Source: DATBLQ01 sp036555325 (GTDB lineage Bacteria > Pseudomonadota > Alphaproteobacteria > Rhizobiales > Aestuariivirgaceae). From it: a stretch of DNA of 64,000 nucleotides. Of the stretch, positions 43,359 to 52,408 are shown piece after piece. The stretch spans positions 81,143 through 145,142 of the forward strand of contig DATBLQ010000082.1 in the NCBI GenBank assembly GCA_036555325.1, written 5' to 3'. Position 1 is the stretch's first letter, and each line of letters begins with the position of its first letter. The notes under the pieces are model-generated. The model ran no database searches, had not been told where the DNA came from, and saw only the letters and a program-made list of their open reading frames with translations. The position numbers were made by a program, and so were the translations under genes.

Positions 43359-44201
43359 TCAAGCTACCGCTAAGGTGTTTTGCGAAGTGCCAAGAAACTC
43401 GTACCCTCGGCTCGTTTTGAAGGGTTTACTTGCCTCCTCGATCTTTCGGCGAATCTGTGCTTGTTCGCTTTCCGGCAGTCCGACAATGGTGAGGGCGATG
43501 GCCCCCGCCATGGTAATCAAAAAACGCCAAAATGCGTCGAAATCGGCAAAATGCCAGGTCATTTCGATGTCATCCATTTGAACGAGTTTCAGCTCTGCAT
43601 CCGCAAGAAGCGAGCGGGTTCGCTCTGGATCGGCCATGGCGAATACACCAGGCGTCCCTGGGGGTGGTGGCGGCACACCGGTGTGCTCGCTTATCGCGCG
43701 AGCCGGAACGGTAACCCATGGATTTTTCACCGGGTCGCCCCAAACTGAGAATGCGAGCTTCCCTTGCGGACGCAGGACCCGGCGAGTTTCGGAAAAAGCG
43801 ACACCGGGGTCAGCCATCAACATATAGCCCCATCTGCACAAGACTCCGTCAATTGAATCGTCGGTCAGATTCATCTTCTGAGCATCCAGGACCCGATGCT
43901 CGACATTCTTAAGCCGGAGCCGGTTTGACTCCTTGCGCGCCGTCTCGACCATGTTGGGCGAGAAGTCTGTTGAGATTAGGTGGCCTTTCGGCTCGATCCT
44001 TGCTGCCACCCCGAAGCCGGTCTCTCCCGTCCCGGCTGCCAGTTCCAGGATCGTTTGTCCTGGTTGGGGGTCAAGCGCATCTACCAACCATTCCCCGATG
44101 TGCCGTGAGCTGTTCCACAACCACGTTCTTTCACGATCCCAGCCGTCAGCCATCTCTTGCCAGATGTCATAGGATTTCTGTGAGTAGTCTTGTGTTGTCA
44201 T
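43359..44201 (-). CDS. Class I SAM-dependent methyltransferase
   Basis: 280 residues. Motif I is LELAAGTGETGFGVA, followed by ISTDFSPNMVETARKESNRL and ENVEHRVLDAQKMNLTDDSIDGVLCRWGYMLM, the usual UbiE/COQ5-type pattern. It probably methylates a small molecule in the cytoplasm. No operon partner is visible; the SDR gene follows 101 bases away on the same strand. Codon use and length look normal. Confidence 0.9.
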   Translation of the reverse strand: MTTQDYSQKSYDIWQEMADGWDRERTWLWNSSRHIGEWLVDALDPQPGQTILELAAGTGETGFGVAARIEPKGHLISTDFSPNMVETARKESNRLRLKNVEHRVLDAQKMNLTDDSIDGVLCRWGYMLMADPGVAFSETRRVLRPQGKLAFSVWGDPVKNPWVTVPARAISEHTGVPPPPPGTPGVFAMADPERTRSLLADAELKLVQMDDIEMTWHFADFDAFWRFLITMAGAIALTIVGLPESEQAQIRRKIEEASKPFKTSRGYEFLGTSQNTLAVA

Positions 44202-44391
44202 AGTGCCGGCAAACCGAAGCCATTCGACCGACTATCGGTCCCTCTAAAGGAAGCGCCAGAGAACCTAGTGCCGTCCACCCTACATTGGTTTAGCCCGTCA
44301 CTGAACTGCAGATCGGGACGGTAATAACCTTAGACATGCGAGCGCGAGGGGTTTAGTGAACATTGGCTACACAGCCTAAGGAGGAATAGTC

Positions 44392-44793
44392 ATGAAGGTC
44401 GCTACTGGAATGGCGTTGGGCGTTCTGGCGGGAATTGCAATCGGCGCGGCCATGGTGCAAGGGCTGCATGCTCAGGCCACGCCGCCTGTCTATTATGTTT
44501 CCGAAATTGACCTTTCAGACCCTGAAGCTTACGCCAATGAGTACCTTCCAAAAGCGCAAGAACTCATCAAAAGCGCCGGCGGGCAGTATGTGGCCAGCGG
44601 CGGACCAGGATCATCCGGGAAGGTGACAGGATTCGATGGTGAGGCGCCCAAGAGCCGGGTGGTCATCGTAAAGTGGGACAGTCTGGACAAAATTCAGGCT
44701 TGGCGCAGTTCGCCCGAATTCCAGGAGAACCGCAAGATCGGCGTTAAATATGCCAAATTCCGCAGCTTCGCCGTCGATGGGATGCCGCAATAG
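44392..44793 (+). CDS. Exported DUF1330 family protein
   Basis: 133 residues. A signal peptide (MALGVLAGIAIGAAMVQGL, ending LHAQA) is followed by a DUF1330 ferredoxin-like domain: YYVSEIDLSDPEAYANEYLPKAQELIKSAGGQYVASGG and VVIVKWDSLDKIQAWRSSPEFQ. The domain resembles dimeric alpha-beta-barrel proteins such as small monooxygenases; no activity is established. AAGGAGG (44378-44384) sits 7 bases before the ATG, one of the best ribosome-binding sites in the window. Confidence 0.92.
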   Translation: MKVATGMALGVLAGIAIGAAMVQGLHAQATPPVYYVSEIDLSDPEAYANEYLPKAQELIKSAGGQYVASGGPGSSGKVTGFDGEAPKSRVVIVKWDSLDKIQAWRSSPEFQENRKIGVKYAKFRSFAVDGMPQ

Positions 44794-45121
44794 AAAGCGA
44801 GACTCGCACCAATGGTTACGATTTAGGCAAGGAATACCTCAGGACGAACCAACTTTAACCAATAAGGCATCATTTATCACGCGTTCTCCACAATTAAACC
44901 AAACCGCTCGCTCACGTTGGAGCCGTCAGATCGCGGCGTGTCGGGGAGCACAGTCGACCTCACAAGGTTGATATCGGCGAACACGGGCAACCGCAATCTC
45001 TCTTCCTGTAAGTCCAGTGTTTTTTTCGGTGAAGTTTGGCCGTACCCGACGCCGTTGGCGTTTGGGGCCACGCTCTCCCGTTCCTAAGGCAACCGCGATG
45101 AACAATTCTTAGAGAGGGACC
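44794..45121. other. Intergenic region without clear gene
   Basis: About 330 bases. A minus-strand frame (45071-44877) ends LPVFADINLVRSTVLPDTPRSDG..ERFGLIVENA and could be the tail of a lost gene, but it has no recognisable family and no supported start. Otherwise nothing is seen. Confidence 0.35.
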
Positions 45122-45934
45122 ATGAAAGTTCGACAGAGGTGGCACTGTCTGCAGAAATTTCGGAACGCAAGTCAACACTCCGACGACGAACTTCAGGCCT
45201 TGCTCCTAAAGGGATTAGGAATCAGAAAGCCAAACAGAATTCGTCGGAAGTTGATTCCTATCGCGCTTGGCATGGTCACTTCTGTTGTTGTCGCGACAGC
45301 CGTCGCGAAGGTGCCGACTGAAGGCGACTTGACGGAGCTTTTCACCATTTTGTCGAAGGCCTATGAAGAAGAGCTCGCTGACAGAATTGAAGACTTCAAA
45401 CATATCCAAGTGGCAGAGTTGGCCATGTCCAATTTTGGCCGGACAAAAGGTTTGGCCGCAGACTGGCGAAACGCTTCTCCAATCAGCGTGGCATACTTGT
45501 TGGATCCTCCTTCTGTGCCATCAGAAGTTCCGAACGGTGCCAATCCAAAGGTCAACACCGATTCCTCGGCTTGTCTACCGTCTCATTCAATCCCATCAAC
45601 TCGAGCTGCATTGTCGCCGGAGGCACAAATTGAACTAGATTTCTGGCGTTCAGTGGCCCGCAAGAATGATCTTAGTCTGTACGCATCCTATCTGCGCTAC
45701 TATCCATCGGGGACTTTCGCAAGCATTGCAAACGCCAAGATTAGCGCCATGCAGGTTGCTGCCAAGGCAAGTTCCGCGACCAAAAAAAGAACTAGTGTGG
45801 CACCTTTAGAGCCTAAAAAGCGCGAAACTCTATGGAGTTTTCTCAAGGCTCATGTAGGCACCGAAGCTCGATGCCGAGGGGGAAATTCGGACCGGTGTGC
45901 GGCCACCACAAAAAAGGACCTAGCTCTCAAATGA
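45122..45934 (+). CDS. Single-pass membrane protein with caspase-associated W-R-S repeat motif
   Basis: 270 residues. A transmembrane helix at about 44-63 (LIPIALGMVTSVVVATAVA) separates a basic cytoplasmic N-terminus from a larger periplasmic part. Residues about 167-204 contain ELDFWRSVARKNDLSLYASYLRYYPSGTFASIANAKI. This is a recurrent helical motif (E--FW-S---s-d---y--YL--YP-G-F---A---I) found beside caspase-like and cyclase domains in alphaproteobacteria. No catalytic domain is attached here. The tail is basic. The role is unknown; it may be a docking partner. The ATG has GAGAGGGA upstream. Confidence 0.65.
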   Translation: MKVRQRWHCLQKFRNASQHSDDELQALLLKGLGIRKPNRIRRKLIPIALGMVTSVVVATAVAKVPTEGDLTELFTILSKAYEEELADRIEDFKHIQVAELAMSNFGRTKGLAADWRNASPISVAYLLDPPSVPSEVPNGANPKVNTDSSACLPSHSIPSTRAALSPEAQIELDFWRSVARKNDLSLYASYLRYYPSGTFASIANAKISAMQVAAKASSATKKRTSVAPLEPKKRETLWSFLKAHVGTEARCRGGNSDRCAATTKKDLALK

Positions 45935-46077
45935 CAAGGCTCGCGCTGGCCAAAGGTGCCTGCACTAACCACGCTGCCATGGGAAGAAAACTCAAAAATA
46001 AAATAGCAGGGGTTTTCCTGATTTCTGGTTAGTGGGTCGGACGCTTATCCGCGCCAACTCCGTTTGCGAGGCAGCCC

Positions 46078-46485
46078 ATGCAATGTGCGTTTTGGCAATC
46101 TCGATCCAAGACCTGGCGTCTGCCAGCAGCATTCGCTCTTTTTGTATTAGGTGGCGGACTTGCCGTGGACACCTACAGAGCTTGGGCACTTAGCGACAGC
46201 TGGAAGGAATGCCAAACACATTTCGCTGTGTTGTACGCCGCCAATCTGCAAGACTCTAGCGGAATGACCAGTGCTCCCGCAGAACAAGCTATTCGTTCGT
46301 GGGAAAAACAGGTTCACAAAAAGTATGGTGCAGCCTACGCAAACTTCAATGCTGCCAAAGGGCGTCATTCAGGCGTGGAGGAATGTTATCCAGACTTGGA
46401 CGGGCTGCCAAAGCAGTGCGGATACGCTTCCGGCCGCCCATGCCGTGGACTGCTGAACAAAACGGGGAGCGGCTATGCTGAATGA
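46078..46485 (+). CDS. Small exported Cys-containing protein, rhizobial hypothetical
   Basis: 135 residues. An N-terminal hydrophobic segment (LPAAFALFVLGGGLAVDTY) serves as signal or anchor. The rest has spaced cysteines and an A-RSWEKQVHKKYGAAYANFNAAKG block ending in C-Y-x-C-type pairs (EECYPDL..QCGYASGRPCR). Short periplasmic proteins with an A--W---V---YG--Y--W--A core and a Cys-x-A-x-P-Cys end are common in this order, without known function. It overlaps the next frame by 4 bases, although the better start of that gene is 30 bases downstream. Confidence 0.6.
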   Translation: MQCAFWQSRSKTWRLPAAFALFVLGGGLAVDTYRAWALSDSWKECQTHFAVLYAANLQDSSGMTSAPAEQAIRSWEKQVHKKYGAAYANFNAAKGRHSGVEECYPDLDGLPKQCGYASGRPCRGLLNKTGSGYAE

Positions 46486-46514
46486 CCTCTGTGGATCAAG
46501 GAAAAGGAACTCAC

Positions 46515-46700
46515 ATGCAGATGATTGACGTTGCGCAAAACAAGGCATCTCTGGCTGTGCTCATGGACCTTTTGGAAAGCGCTTCTGCCACCGGCGAGCA
46601 ACTTACAGATGATCAGATACGAATATTCCTTGAAAAGCCGGACATGCCGGAAACAATCAAGTTCATATTGCGTGAGTATCTTGCCCGAAACCAAAGTTAG
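46515..46700 (+). CDS. Small hypothetical protein (61 aa)
   Basis: ATG 46515 is preceded by an AAGGA sequence at good distance, preferred over an ATG at 46482 in the ATGA overlap with the upstream gene. The protein (MQMIDVAQNK..LREYLARNQS) is a helix-rich acidic peptide with no signal or metal motif. No family is recognised. Its position and ribosome-binding site support a real gene in an operon with the exported protein. Confidence 0.5.
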   Translation: MQMIDVAQNKASLAVLMDLLESASATGEQLTDDQIRIFLEKPDMPETIKFILREYLARNQS

Positions 46701-46719
46701 AGAAATCTGCTAGCGCGTG

Positions 46720-46744
46720 CCGTGGGAGCCCTCAACTCCCGCGG
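46720..46744. other. Stem-loop between the small gene and the DUF3520 pseudogene
   Basis: CCGTGGGAG (46720-46728) pairs with CTCCCGCGG (46736-46744), giving nine base pairs including one G-U, with a 7-base loop. No T tract follows on either strand, so it is not a standard terminator. It may still stabilise the 3' end of the small-gene transcript. Confidence 0.35.
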
Positions 46745-46778
46745 CGGCGCAACGATCAGACAGTCTCGATGCGCTTGG

Positions 46779-47151
46779 TTACTTCGGAAGTGGCTCAAGC
46801 GCTTGTGCCGTCTTCGCCAACCGAGCGAGATTGATGAATTCCGTTCGATAGCCAAATTCATCAACTCCCTTTGCAGACTGCGCCAAATCAATTACGTCCT
46901 CGTAGCTGTAATTGCCGGTATATTGTCCGCCTCGCAATATCTGACCGAAAGCCGCCACCGCAGCTGCAAACCGAGCTTCCTGCGACGCCGATGCAAGCGC
47001 TGGGCTTTTCAAGAGCCTCAGTTACTGCAGATGTGGTCAGTTGACTCTTGCTGGTTTCTGGAAGCTTGTAACGCATCTTCAGAAAAGCATGCTCATCGTT
47101 TGTGCGCCAAATCTTCAGCATCAGCTGCATTGCCAAAAAAACGAAAGGCAA
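46779..47151 (-). pseudogene. C-terminal fragment of a VWA/DUF3520 (YfbK-like) protein, frameshifted
   Basis: The minus strand first encodes EHAFLKMRYKLPETSKSQLT. After a one-base shift near 47010, KSPALASASQEARFAAAVAAFGQILRGGQYTG, SYEDVIDLAQSAKG and FGYRTEFINLARLAKTAQAL follow. This is the DUF3520 C-terminal domain of YfbK-type von Willebrand factor A lipoproteins (FAAAVA-FG-LLR---Y-G). The VWA domain and signal peptide are absent. Two independent lesions, truncation and frameshift, show it is dead. Confidence 0.85.
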
Positions 47152-47383
47152 GGCGGTAGAGCAGGTCTAGTGCCGTTCCAAGAGTTCTCGAAACGCGTCC
47201 CGCTCACCCCTCCCCGCCCCCGCCGGGCCAGATCGAGATCACTCGGTGTCATCGCTCTTAGCTTAGACGAAACACAGGGTCATATCCTTGGATATGTTGA
47301 TGTTAATCATCTTGCACAGTGTGGCCGCGGATAGTTAAAGTTCGCCAAGAGCAATGTTGCGTGGCATGCAGCTAGGGAGGGTC

Positions 47384-48334
47384 ATGGATCTGAGTAAGGA
47401 CTTTGCATCAGGCGCTGCCTACGTTTCCGGGAAATTCGTACCGATATCCGAAGCAGTTATCTCTGTCCTGGATTGGGGATTTACTCGATCGGACGTGACA
47501 TATGATGTCGTGCATGTCTGGAATGGGGCATTTTTTCGCCTTGATGATCATCTGAGGCGCTTCCAGCGATCACTCGAGTGCCTGCGGCTGAAACCACCCT
47601 GCACGATGAACGAGATGGCACGCATTGCCGCTCAGTGTGTCGTTCTGAGCGAGCTTAAGGATGCATATGTGGCCCTCGTCTCTACCCGAGGGCGGCCCCG
47701 TATTGCTGGTTCGCGCCGCCCGCAGGATTGCGAAAATACATTCTTAGCCTATGCGCTCCCTTGGATTGACGTCATACCCAAGGAGGTCCAAGAGCGAGGC
47801 GCGCATTTGTATATTGCGTCTGTGCCTCGGATTTCGAGTAGGTCCATAGACCCCACGGTAAAAAACTATCATTGGGGCGATTTGACCCAGGGGCTCTTCG
47901 AAGCCCACGACGCGGGTTTCGATACGGCGGTGCTGCTCGACGCTGACGGATTCGTCACGGAAGGACCGGGTTTCAACGTTTTCGTAGTTCGTGATGGCCA
48001 GGTCCTGACACCTGATCGCGGAGTGCTGGAGGGGGTTACTCGGCAATCGATACTGGAACTCTGTGAAATGCGCGGCATACGGGCGTCCATAGTGCCCTTG
48101 AGACGGTCCCACTTGTTGGAGGCAGATGAGATGTTTTGCGCCACGACTGCGGGCGGCGTAATGCCGGTGTCGCGCGTCGATGACCATTTCATGAGCAATG
48201 ATCGTCCAGGGCCAATCAGTCGAATGCTGAAGGAATTCTATTGGGCGCAACATGCAGCCGGATGGCACGCAACTACCGTCAACTACCAGAATTTCAGCCA
48301 GCCGCTTGGAACGGGGAGGATTGAGGCACCCTGA
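47384..48334 (+). CDS. Class IV aminotransferase (branched-chain / D-amino-acid type)
   Basis: About 316 residues, cytoplasmic PLP enzyme of fold type IV. The N-terminal DWGFTRSDVTYDVVHVWNGAFFRLDDHLRRFQRS is typical. The PLP Lys lies in PTVKNYHWGDLTQG, followed by GFDTAVLLDADGFVTEGPGFNVFVV and LTPDRGVLEGVTRQSILELCE. Similar proteins act as D-amino-acid, branched-chain or (R)-amine transaminases; which one cannot be decided. A GGGAGGG ribosome-binding site fixes ATG 47384 rather than an upstream in-frame start at 47354. It stands alone. Confidence 0.92.
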   Translation: MDLSKDFASGAAYVSGKFVPISEAVISVLDWGFTRSDVTYDVVHVWNGAFFRLDDHLRRFQRSLECLRLKPPCTMNEMARIAAQCVVLSELKDAYVALVSTRGRPRIAGSRRPQDCENTFLAYALPWIDVIPKEVQERGAHLYIASVPRISSRSIDPTVKNYHWGDLTQGLFEAHDAGFDTAVLLDADGFVTEGPGFNVFVVRDGQVLTPDRGVLEGVTRQSILELCEMRGIRASIVPLRRSHLLEADEMFCATTAGGVMPVSRVDDHFMSNDRPGPISRMLKEFYWAQHAAGWHATTVNYQNFSQPLGTGRIEAP

Positions 48335-48894
48335 AGCAGAATGTCTGCTCGTGGCCCTAAGCAGTTATTTGCTACCCAATCATGCTTCGAGCAGCCTCTA
48401 GCGGCTCGGGATGCGCGGTAGAACGGGAATAGCGGCGGCAACATCAGTGTGGCCGGTGCCCCTCTGCCGTTGAGGAACACCGGGCCTTTATAGCAAGCGG
48501 GAACCTACTTTGACGCCTCGGCCAATTTTATTGGCCTGACCCTGTTAGACGCAACAAACCACGCGGGACAAATGCAATATAGCGATGAACCAAAGACGGG
48601 GTGCTCACCGAATCAACACTCTACCGAGCAACTGGGCTGTAATTGTGAAATCTTCGAGACTACCTCGCCATAGTGGTTAATAATTATGAGCCGCTTGATT
48701 TTCTTGCTGCCGTCTCATCACACTGGACGTGCGAAGTAGCAATCGGAATATCGTTTAAAACAAGTAAGACCAATCCATCGCGGATTAGACTTTGCTTTTG
48801 TTTTTGCCCGGCAAAGCACGGGCCGTAAAATGGCGCTGCTGCACACTACCCCGGGATTGTGCTATTGAGATGGCGTCAATGCCACGGAGGTGAC
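48335..48894. other. Upstream region of the radical SAM gene
   Basis: About 560 bases with no open frame of plausible composition. It should carry the promoter of the radical SAM gene. A GGAGG ribosome-binding site at 48886-48890 sits 4 bases before its GTG. I do not see a cobalamin-riboswitch consensus by eye, although the downstream protein has a B12-type domain. Confidence 0.45.
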
Positions 48895-50457
48895 GTGGCC
48901 AGCATCGTCCTCATAAATCCAAAATTCGAGGTTTCCTTCTGGGGACTGGAACACGCCATGCCGCTGATCGGCAAGCGTGCGAATATGCCGGTGGCGGCTT
49001 TGCCGCTGTTGGCCGCTCTCACACCCGCCCGCCACCGGGTTACAATTGTGGATGAGAATGTCGAACCGATTGACTTCGATCGTCTCGCACACGCCGACAT
49101 CGTTGGGGTCACTGGGATGATTGTTCAGCGTCGGCGACTCCGCGAGCTCCTGACTGAACTGAAACGCCGCGGGTTGTTTACCGTCGTTGGGGGGCCTTGG
49201 GTATCGGTGAATGAGTCCTGGTTCGAAACCCTGGCTGACGTTGTCTTCATCGGCGAGGCGGAGCAAACCTGGCCGCAATTCCTGAGCGACTGGGAGCGGG
49301 GCAAGCATGCCCGCCGGTACGAACAGAGTGAAAAGACGGATATGACGTCGGTGCCACCGCCGCGTCTCGATCTCATCAAAACCAACCGATATGCCTTCGG
49401 CTCAGTGCAATTTTCACGCGGCTGCCCATTCACCTGCGAGTTCTGCGACATCATCGTAATATTTGGACGGAGGCCACGTCTCAAGACGGGCCGCCAAATC
49501 GTCGCCGAGCTGGAAGGGCTACTAGCGCATGGCATGACCGAGGTGTTCATAGTGGATGACAATTTGATCGGGAACAGGAAGGCTATCAAGGAGGTGTTGC
49601 GGCACGTCATCGAATGGCAGAAGGCTCACAACTATCCAATCATGTTCGCTACCGAGGCTTCGATTGACGTGGCAGATGACGATGAAGTCATGCAGCTGAT
49701 GGTGGAAGCCAATATTTGCGCGCTCTTTGTCGGGATCGAAAGCCCCAACGAGGAATCCTTGAAGGAAGCAAAAAAGCTTCAGAACCTAAGGCGCGGCGGC
49801 ACGATGATTGAAAAGCTTCGCCGTATCCAGGAACGAGGGATGGAAGTATGGGCGGGAATGATTGTTGGATTTGACAATGACGATACCAGGGTATTTGCAG
49901 CTCAGCGTCGCTTTGTCACCGATGCACGCGTCCCAACCGCAATGATCGGGATGCTTTCCGCCATCCCGCGAACACCGCTTTATGACAGGATGAAAAACGC
50001 AGGGCGGCTCGATGATTCGGATAGCCCTGCCTACGGCACCAACGTGCTGCCCGCCAACATGAGCCGTGATGAACTGAGCAACGGATTTGTTCAACTCATG
50101 GCGGAGCTTTATGACCCTGTTGCCTACTTCGACCGGTTAGATGATCTCTATCGTCATGCCCGCATCTGCATCGATCGCGCCTGGCAAGAGCATGTGCGCA
50201 CACGCCCCTGGTTACGTTGGAAACGCGATGCGTACTGTTGGCTTTTGACGTTCGTCCTGCTTGCCCGTCTAGCCATGCTCATACCAGAGCGACAAATGTG
50301 GCGTATATATCGACGGAGGTTCTGGGCCTTCCTGCGTGACCGGCCCGAGCCGCAAGTTGCGCGCGTATATGCGCTAAAATGTGCCATTCACTGGCATATG
50401 CATAAGTTTGCCCAACAACTGAGCGATCGCACCCTACCGCTGGTCAACACCTACTGA
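48895..50457 (+). CDS. B12-binding/DUF4070 radical SAM protein (hopanoid-methylase-like family)
   Basis: 520 residues. Residues 1-145 form a cobalamin-binding-like Rossmann domain (IVLINPKFE, VVGGPWVSVN..FIGEAEQTWPQ), without the base-off D-x-H-x-x-G. The radical SAM core has Cys177-x3-Cys181-x2-Cys184 (RGCPFTCEFC), a DDNLIGNR strand and FVGIESPNEESL. A C-terminal DUF4070 domain follows from about 400. The order matches HpnP/HpnR-type and related C-methylases or rearranging enzymes. The GGAGG at 48886-48890 supports GTG 48895; an upstream in-frame start at 48859 lacks one. It faces the type III polyketide operon, their 3' ends overlapping by 24 bases, so it may modify that product or a hopanoid. 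Confidence 0.9.
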   Translation: MASIVLINPKFEVSFWGLEHAMPLIGKRANMPVAALPLLAALTPARHRVTIVDENVEPIDFDRLAHADIVGVTGMIVQRRRLRELLTELKRRGLFTVVGGPWVSVNESWFETLADVVFIGEAEQTWPQFLSDWERGKHARRYEQSEKTDMTSVPPPRLDLIKTNRYAFGSVQFSRGCPFTCEFCDIIVIFGRRPRLKTGRQIVAELEGLLAHGMTEVFIVDDNLIGNRKAIKEVLRHVIEWQKAHNYPIMFATEASIDVADDDEVMQLMVEANICALFVGIESPNEESLKEAKKLQNLRRGGTMIEKLRRIQERGMEVWAGMIVGFDNDDTRVFAAQRRFVTDARVPTAMIGMLSAIPRTPLYDRMKNAGRLDDSDSPAYGTNVLPANMSRDELSNGFVQLMAELYDPVAYFDRLDDLYRHARICIDRAWQEHVRTRPWLRWKRDAYCWLLTFVLLARLAMLIPERQMWRIYRRRFWAFLRDRPEPQVARVYALKCAIHWHMHKFAQQLSDRTLPLVNTY

Positions 50458-51690
50458 CGCAGCCCCTTTTCGTGCAAAATGCTCCGATTGAAACTCTTCA
50501 AGCAACCTTGTCTTGCCGCTGAATCTCGCTCCTAACGTCATGAGCTGCGGCATGCATCGCAACAGGGGCCGACAGACGGCCGTAGCCCGAGGGCTCGCTG
50601 CCAGAAAAGCAAAGAGCGCTGCGGCTCGAATGCGCAATACAAATGTCGCCTTCCAATCGGCGGCATACGCTTTGCCTATCGGCCCTGAACTTCGTCCGAT
50701 CAGCAGATCGTCCGCACCGGCGATGAGGCGTTGCGTCAAGAGCCACGATGATTGCATCGCCATGCTGATGCCTTCAGCGATAATTGGATGAGCTTCACCT
50801 GCGAGGTTACCGGTTACAAAGATTTCGCCAACATGCGCTTTTCTGATTCCCGGCCGGATAGGCCCCGCCGCCAGCCAAGCTCCATCAAGTTGCGCCTTGC
50901 CGATAACTCGTTGAATCTCGCCGCACGAGCGTGCGATGTGTTGGATGACTGCGTCGCTGGCCCGTCGTTGCGTGCCTTGACGGCACTTGCGCAGCACGTC
51001 TCGCCTTATGCAGCAGGACAACGATACTCTCCCGCCGTTCGTGTGCACCAGACCTCCATAGCCGCCCGGAAAGACGAGGAGCGGCATGAGGTCATCAGCA
51101 AGTTCGAAATCCCGGAAATGCGCTTTGAAGGATAGCAGATCGCCGTCATGGTTATTGCCGTGGCCCAACAAAGAAAACGGCCCCCTTTCCCACGACCCCG
51201 CAGCGGCGATCAAGACCTGAGCCGATAGTTTCTGCACTCCATCCTCGCTCTCAATCGTGCACGCCCACCGATTCCCTGACCTAATCACCGAAGTCGCCCG
51301 CCAGGGTTGCCAGACATGCGCGCCAGCACGATTGGCCAGATCGAGCAACATGAAATCGAGATGTTCGCGACCCAGTGCCCTGCCCCAGCCTACGGCAGAA
51401 CTTTTGGGCATTGGTGCATCGAGTATCGTATCGCCGGCATAGAGGCCAATGCGCTTTACCGGCGGTCCGGCCAACTCCGAGAACGATTTTTCGGCACCAA
51501 GTTCGGACAAGAGCGGAAGCGAAGTGGCGGAAATAAATTCTCCACACACCTTTCGTCGTGGAAAGGCGGCCTTCTCGACGACTGCCACCGACCATCCGGC
51601 TCGACCGAGCAAGAGCGCTGCAGCTGCGCCGGCCGGACCTCCGCCGATAATAATGGCGTCATAGGCTTGCTTTTTTCGACTAATCGGCAT
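50434..51690 (-). CDS. FAD-dependent oxidoreductase (geranylgeranyl-reductase-like)
   Basis: About 418 residues. The FAD-binding GGGPAG (16-21) and VAVVEKAAFPRRKVCGEFIS are those of the geranylgeranyl-reductase/halogenase group; the Cys-Gly-Glu motif is typical. GNLAGEAHPIIAEGISMAMQSS is the counterpart of the second flavin motif (GDAAG---P--GEGI--A). Members reduce isoprenoid double bonds or hydroxylate aromatic rings. It is the last gene of an operon after the type III polyketide synthase and methyltransferase, overlapping the latter by 11 bases. It probably tailors the polyketide. ATG 51690 starts close to the flavin motif; an upstream start adds four residues. Confidence 0.9.
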   Translation of the reverse strand: MPISRKKQAYDAIIIGGGPAGAAAALLLGRAGWSVAVVEKAAFPRRKVCGEFISATSLPLLSELGAEKSFSELAGPPVKRIGLYAGDTILDAPMPKSSAVGWGRALGREHLDFMLLDLANRAGAHVWQPWRATSVIRSGNRWACTIESEDGVQKLSAQVLIAAAGSWERGPFSLLGHGNNHDGDLLSFKAHFRDFELADDLMPLLVFPGGYGGLVHTNGGRVSLSCCIRRDVLRKCRQGTQRRASDAVIQHIARSCGEIQRVIGKAQLDGAWLAAGPIRPGIRKAHVGEIFVTGNLAGEAHPIIAEGISMAMQSSWLLTQRLIAGADDLLIGRSSGPIGKAYAADWKATFVLRIRAAALFAFLAASPRATAVCRPLLRCMPQLMTLGARFSGKTRLLEEFQSEHFARKGAASVGVDQR

Positions 51691-52381
51691 GTCGAGCAAC
51701 AAAAAAGTGGCTGAATGGTCCTGCTCGGCCTTCCTGGAGTAGCCATTGGTGATGTTGCGGCCAGATCATCGATAGCTCGCGATCCCGGAACCCGGCTTGG
51801 ACACTGGCAGGCGCATCGTGCTGTGTGACCTTGTTGCATCCAATAGCCCACAGAAGGCGGGAGGCTGCGAGGGGAAACCATCCGCGATGCGGCTCGCACG
51901 CAACAAACAGCGGAGCAACGTGCATAGCGAGGCCGAAGAGCTTCCTTAGTTCGTCCTCGCGAAGATGATGCAGGAACAGGTTGGCGATTATGACATTCGC
52001 TCGTCCGGGAGTGGACTGTGCCAAAAACTCCAGCACATCTGCTTCGACCAAGTCGATCGTCCAACCAAGCGCCTTGAAGCCGCGGTAGGTTTCCTGACTG
52101 AGGCTGCTGCGCCTGTCGACAACGGTAACGGCTACGCCAGGTGTGCGACGAGCAATCCGGCGTGCAAGAGTCAGCATGAACGTGCCGTCGCCTCCACCAA
52201 TGTCGATAATCGAGTGAATTGTTGTAAGTGCCAGCGCGGTCCTGAGAATGCGCAGCAGGATGCCGGCGTGTAACATCAAGTAATTCAGCCGCCGCAGATC
52301 GCGGCGTGATTTCTGGGCAGCCGAGTCATCGCTCGGCAAATCGTCCAACCATTCCCGCTCCAGGTGACGCGCCCACATCAT
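51680..52381 (-). CDS. Class I SAM methyltransferase of the type III PKS operon
   Basis: 233 residues. Motif I is SIIDIGGGDGTFMLTLARRI, followed by VTVVDRRSSLSQETYRGFKALG, then DVLEFL and NVIIANLFLHHL. The pattern is that of small O- or C-methyltransferases. An N-terminal helix region (SRRDLRRLNYLMLHAGILLRILR) may bind the substrate. It lies 27 bases after the polyketide synthase and overlaps the oxidoreductase gene, so all three should be co-transcribed. In bacteria the same partners (type III synthase plus methyltransferase) make methylated alkylpyrones, for example BpsA/BpsB of Bacillus, which supports methylation of the synthase product. Confidence 0.9.
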   Translation of the reverse strand: MMWARHLEREWLDDLPSDDSAAQKSRRDLRRLNYLMLHAGILLRILRTALALTTIHSIIDIGGGDGTFMLTLARRIARRTPGVAVTVVDRRSSLSQETYRGFKALGWTIDLVEADVLEFLAQSTPGRANVIIANLFLHHLREDELRKLFGLAMHVAPLFVACEPHRGWFPLAASRLLWAIGCNKVTQHDAPASVQAGFRDRELSMIWPQHHQWLLQEGRAGPFSHFFVARHAD

Positions 52382-52408
52382 CAGGTGACCTTTTTTGGAC
52401 CGTAGCAG

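Noticed and set aside
48335..48894. Cobalamin riboswitch before the B12-type radical SAM gene
   Set aside because: The conserved B12-box sequence is not visible; a covariance-model search would be needed to find a diverged one.
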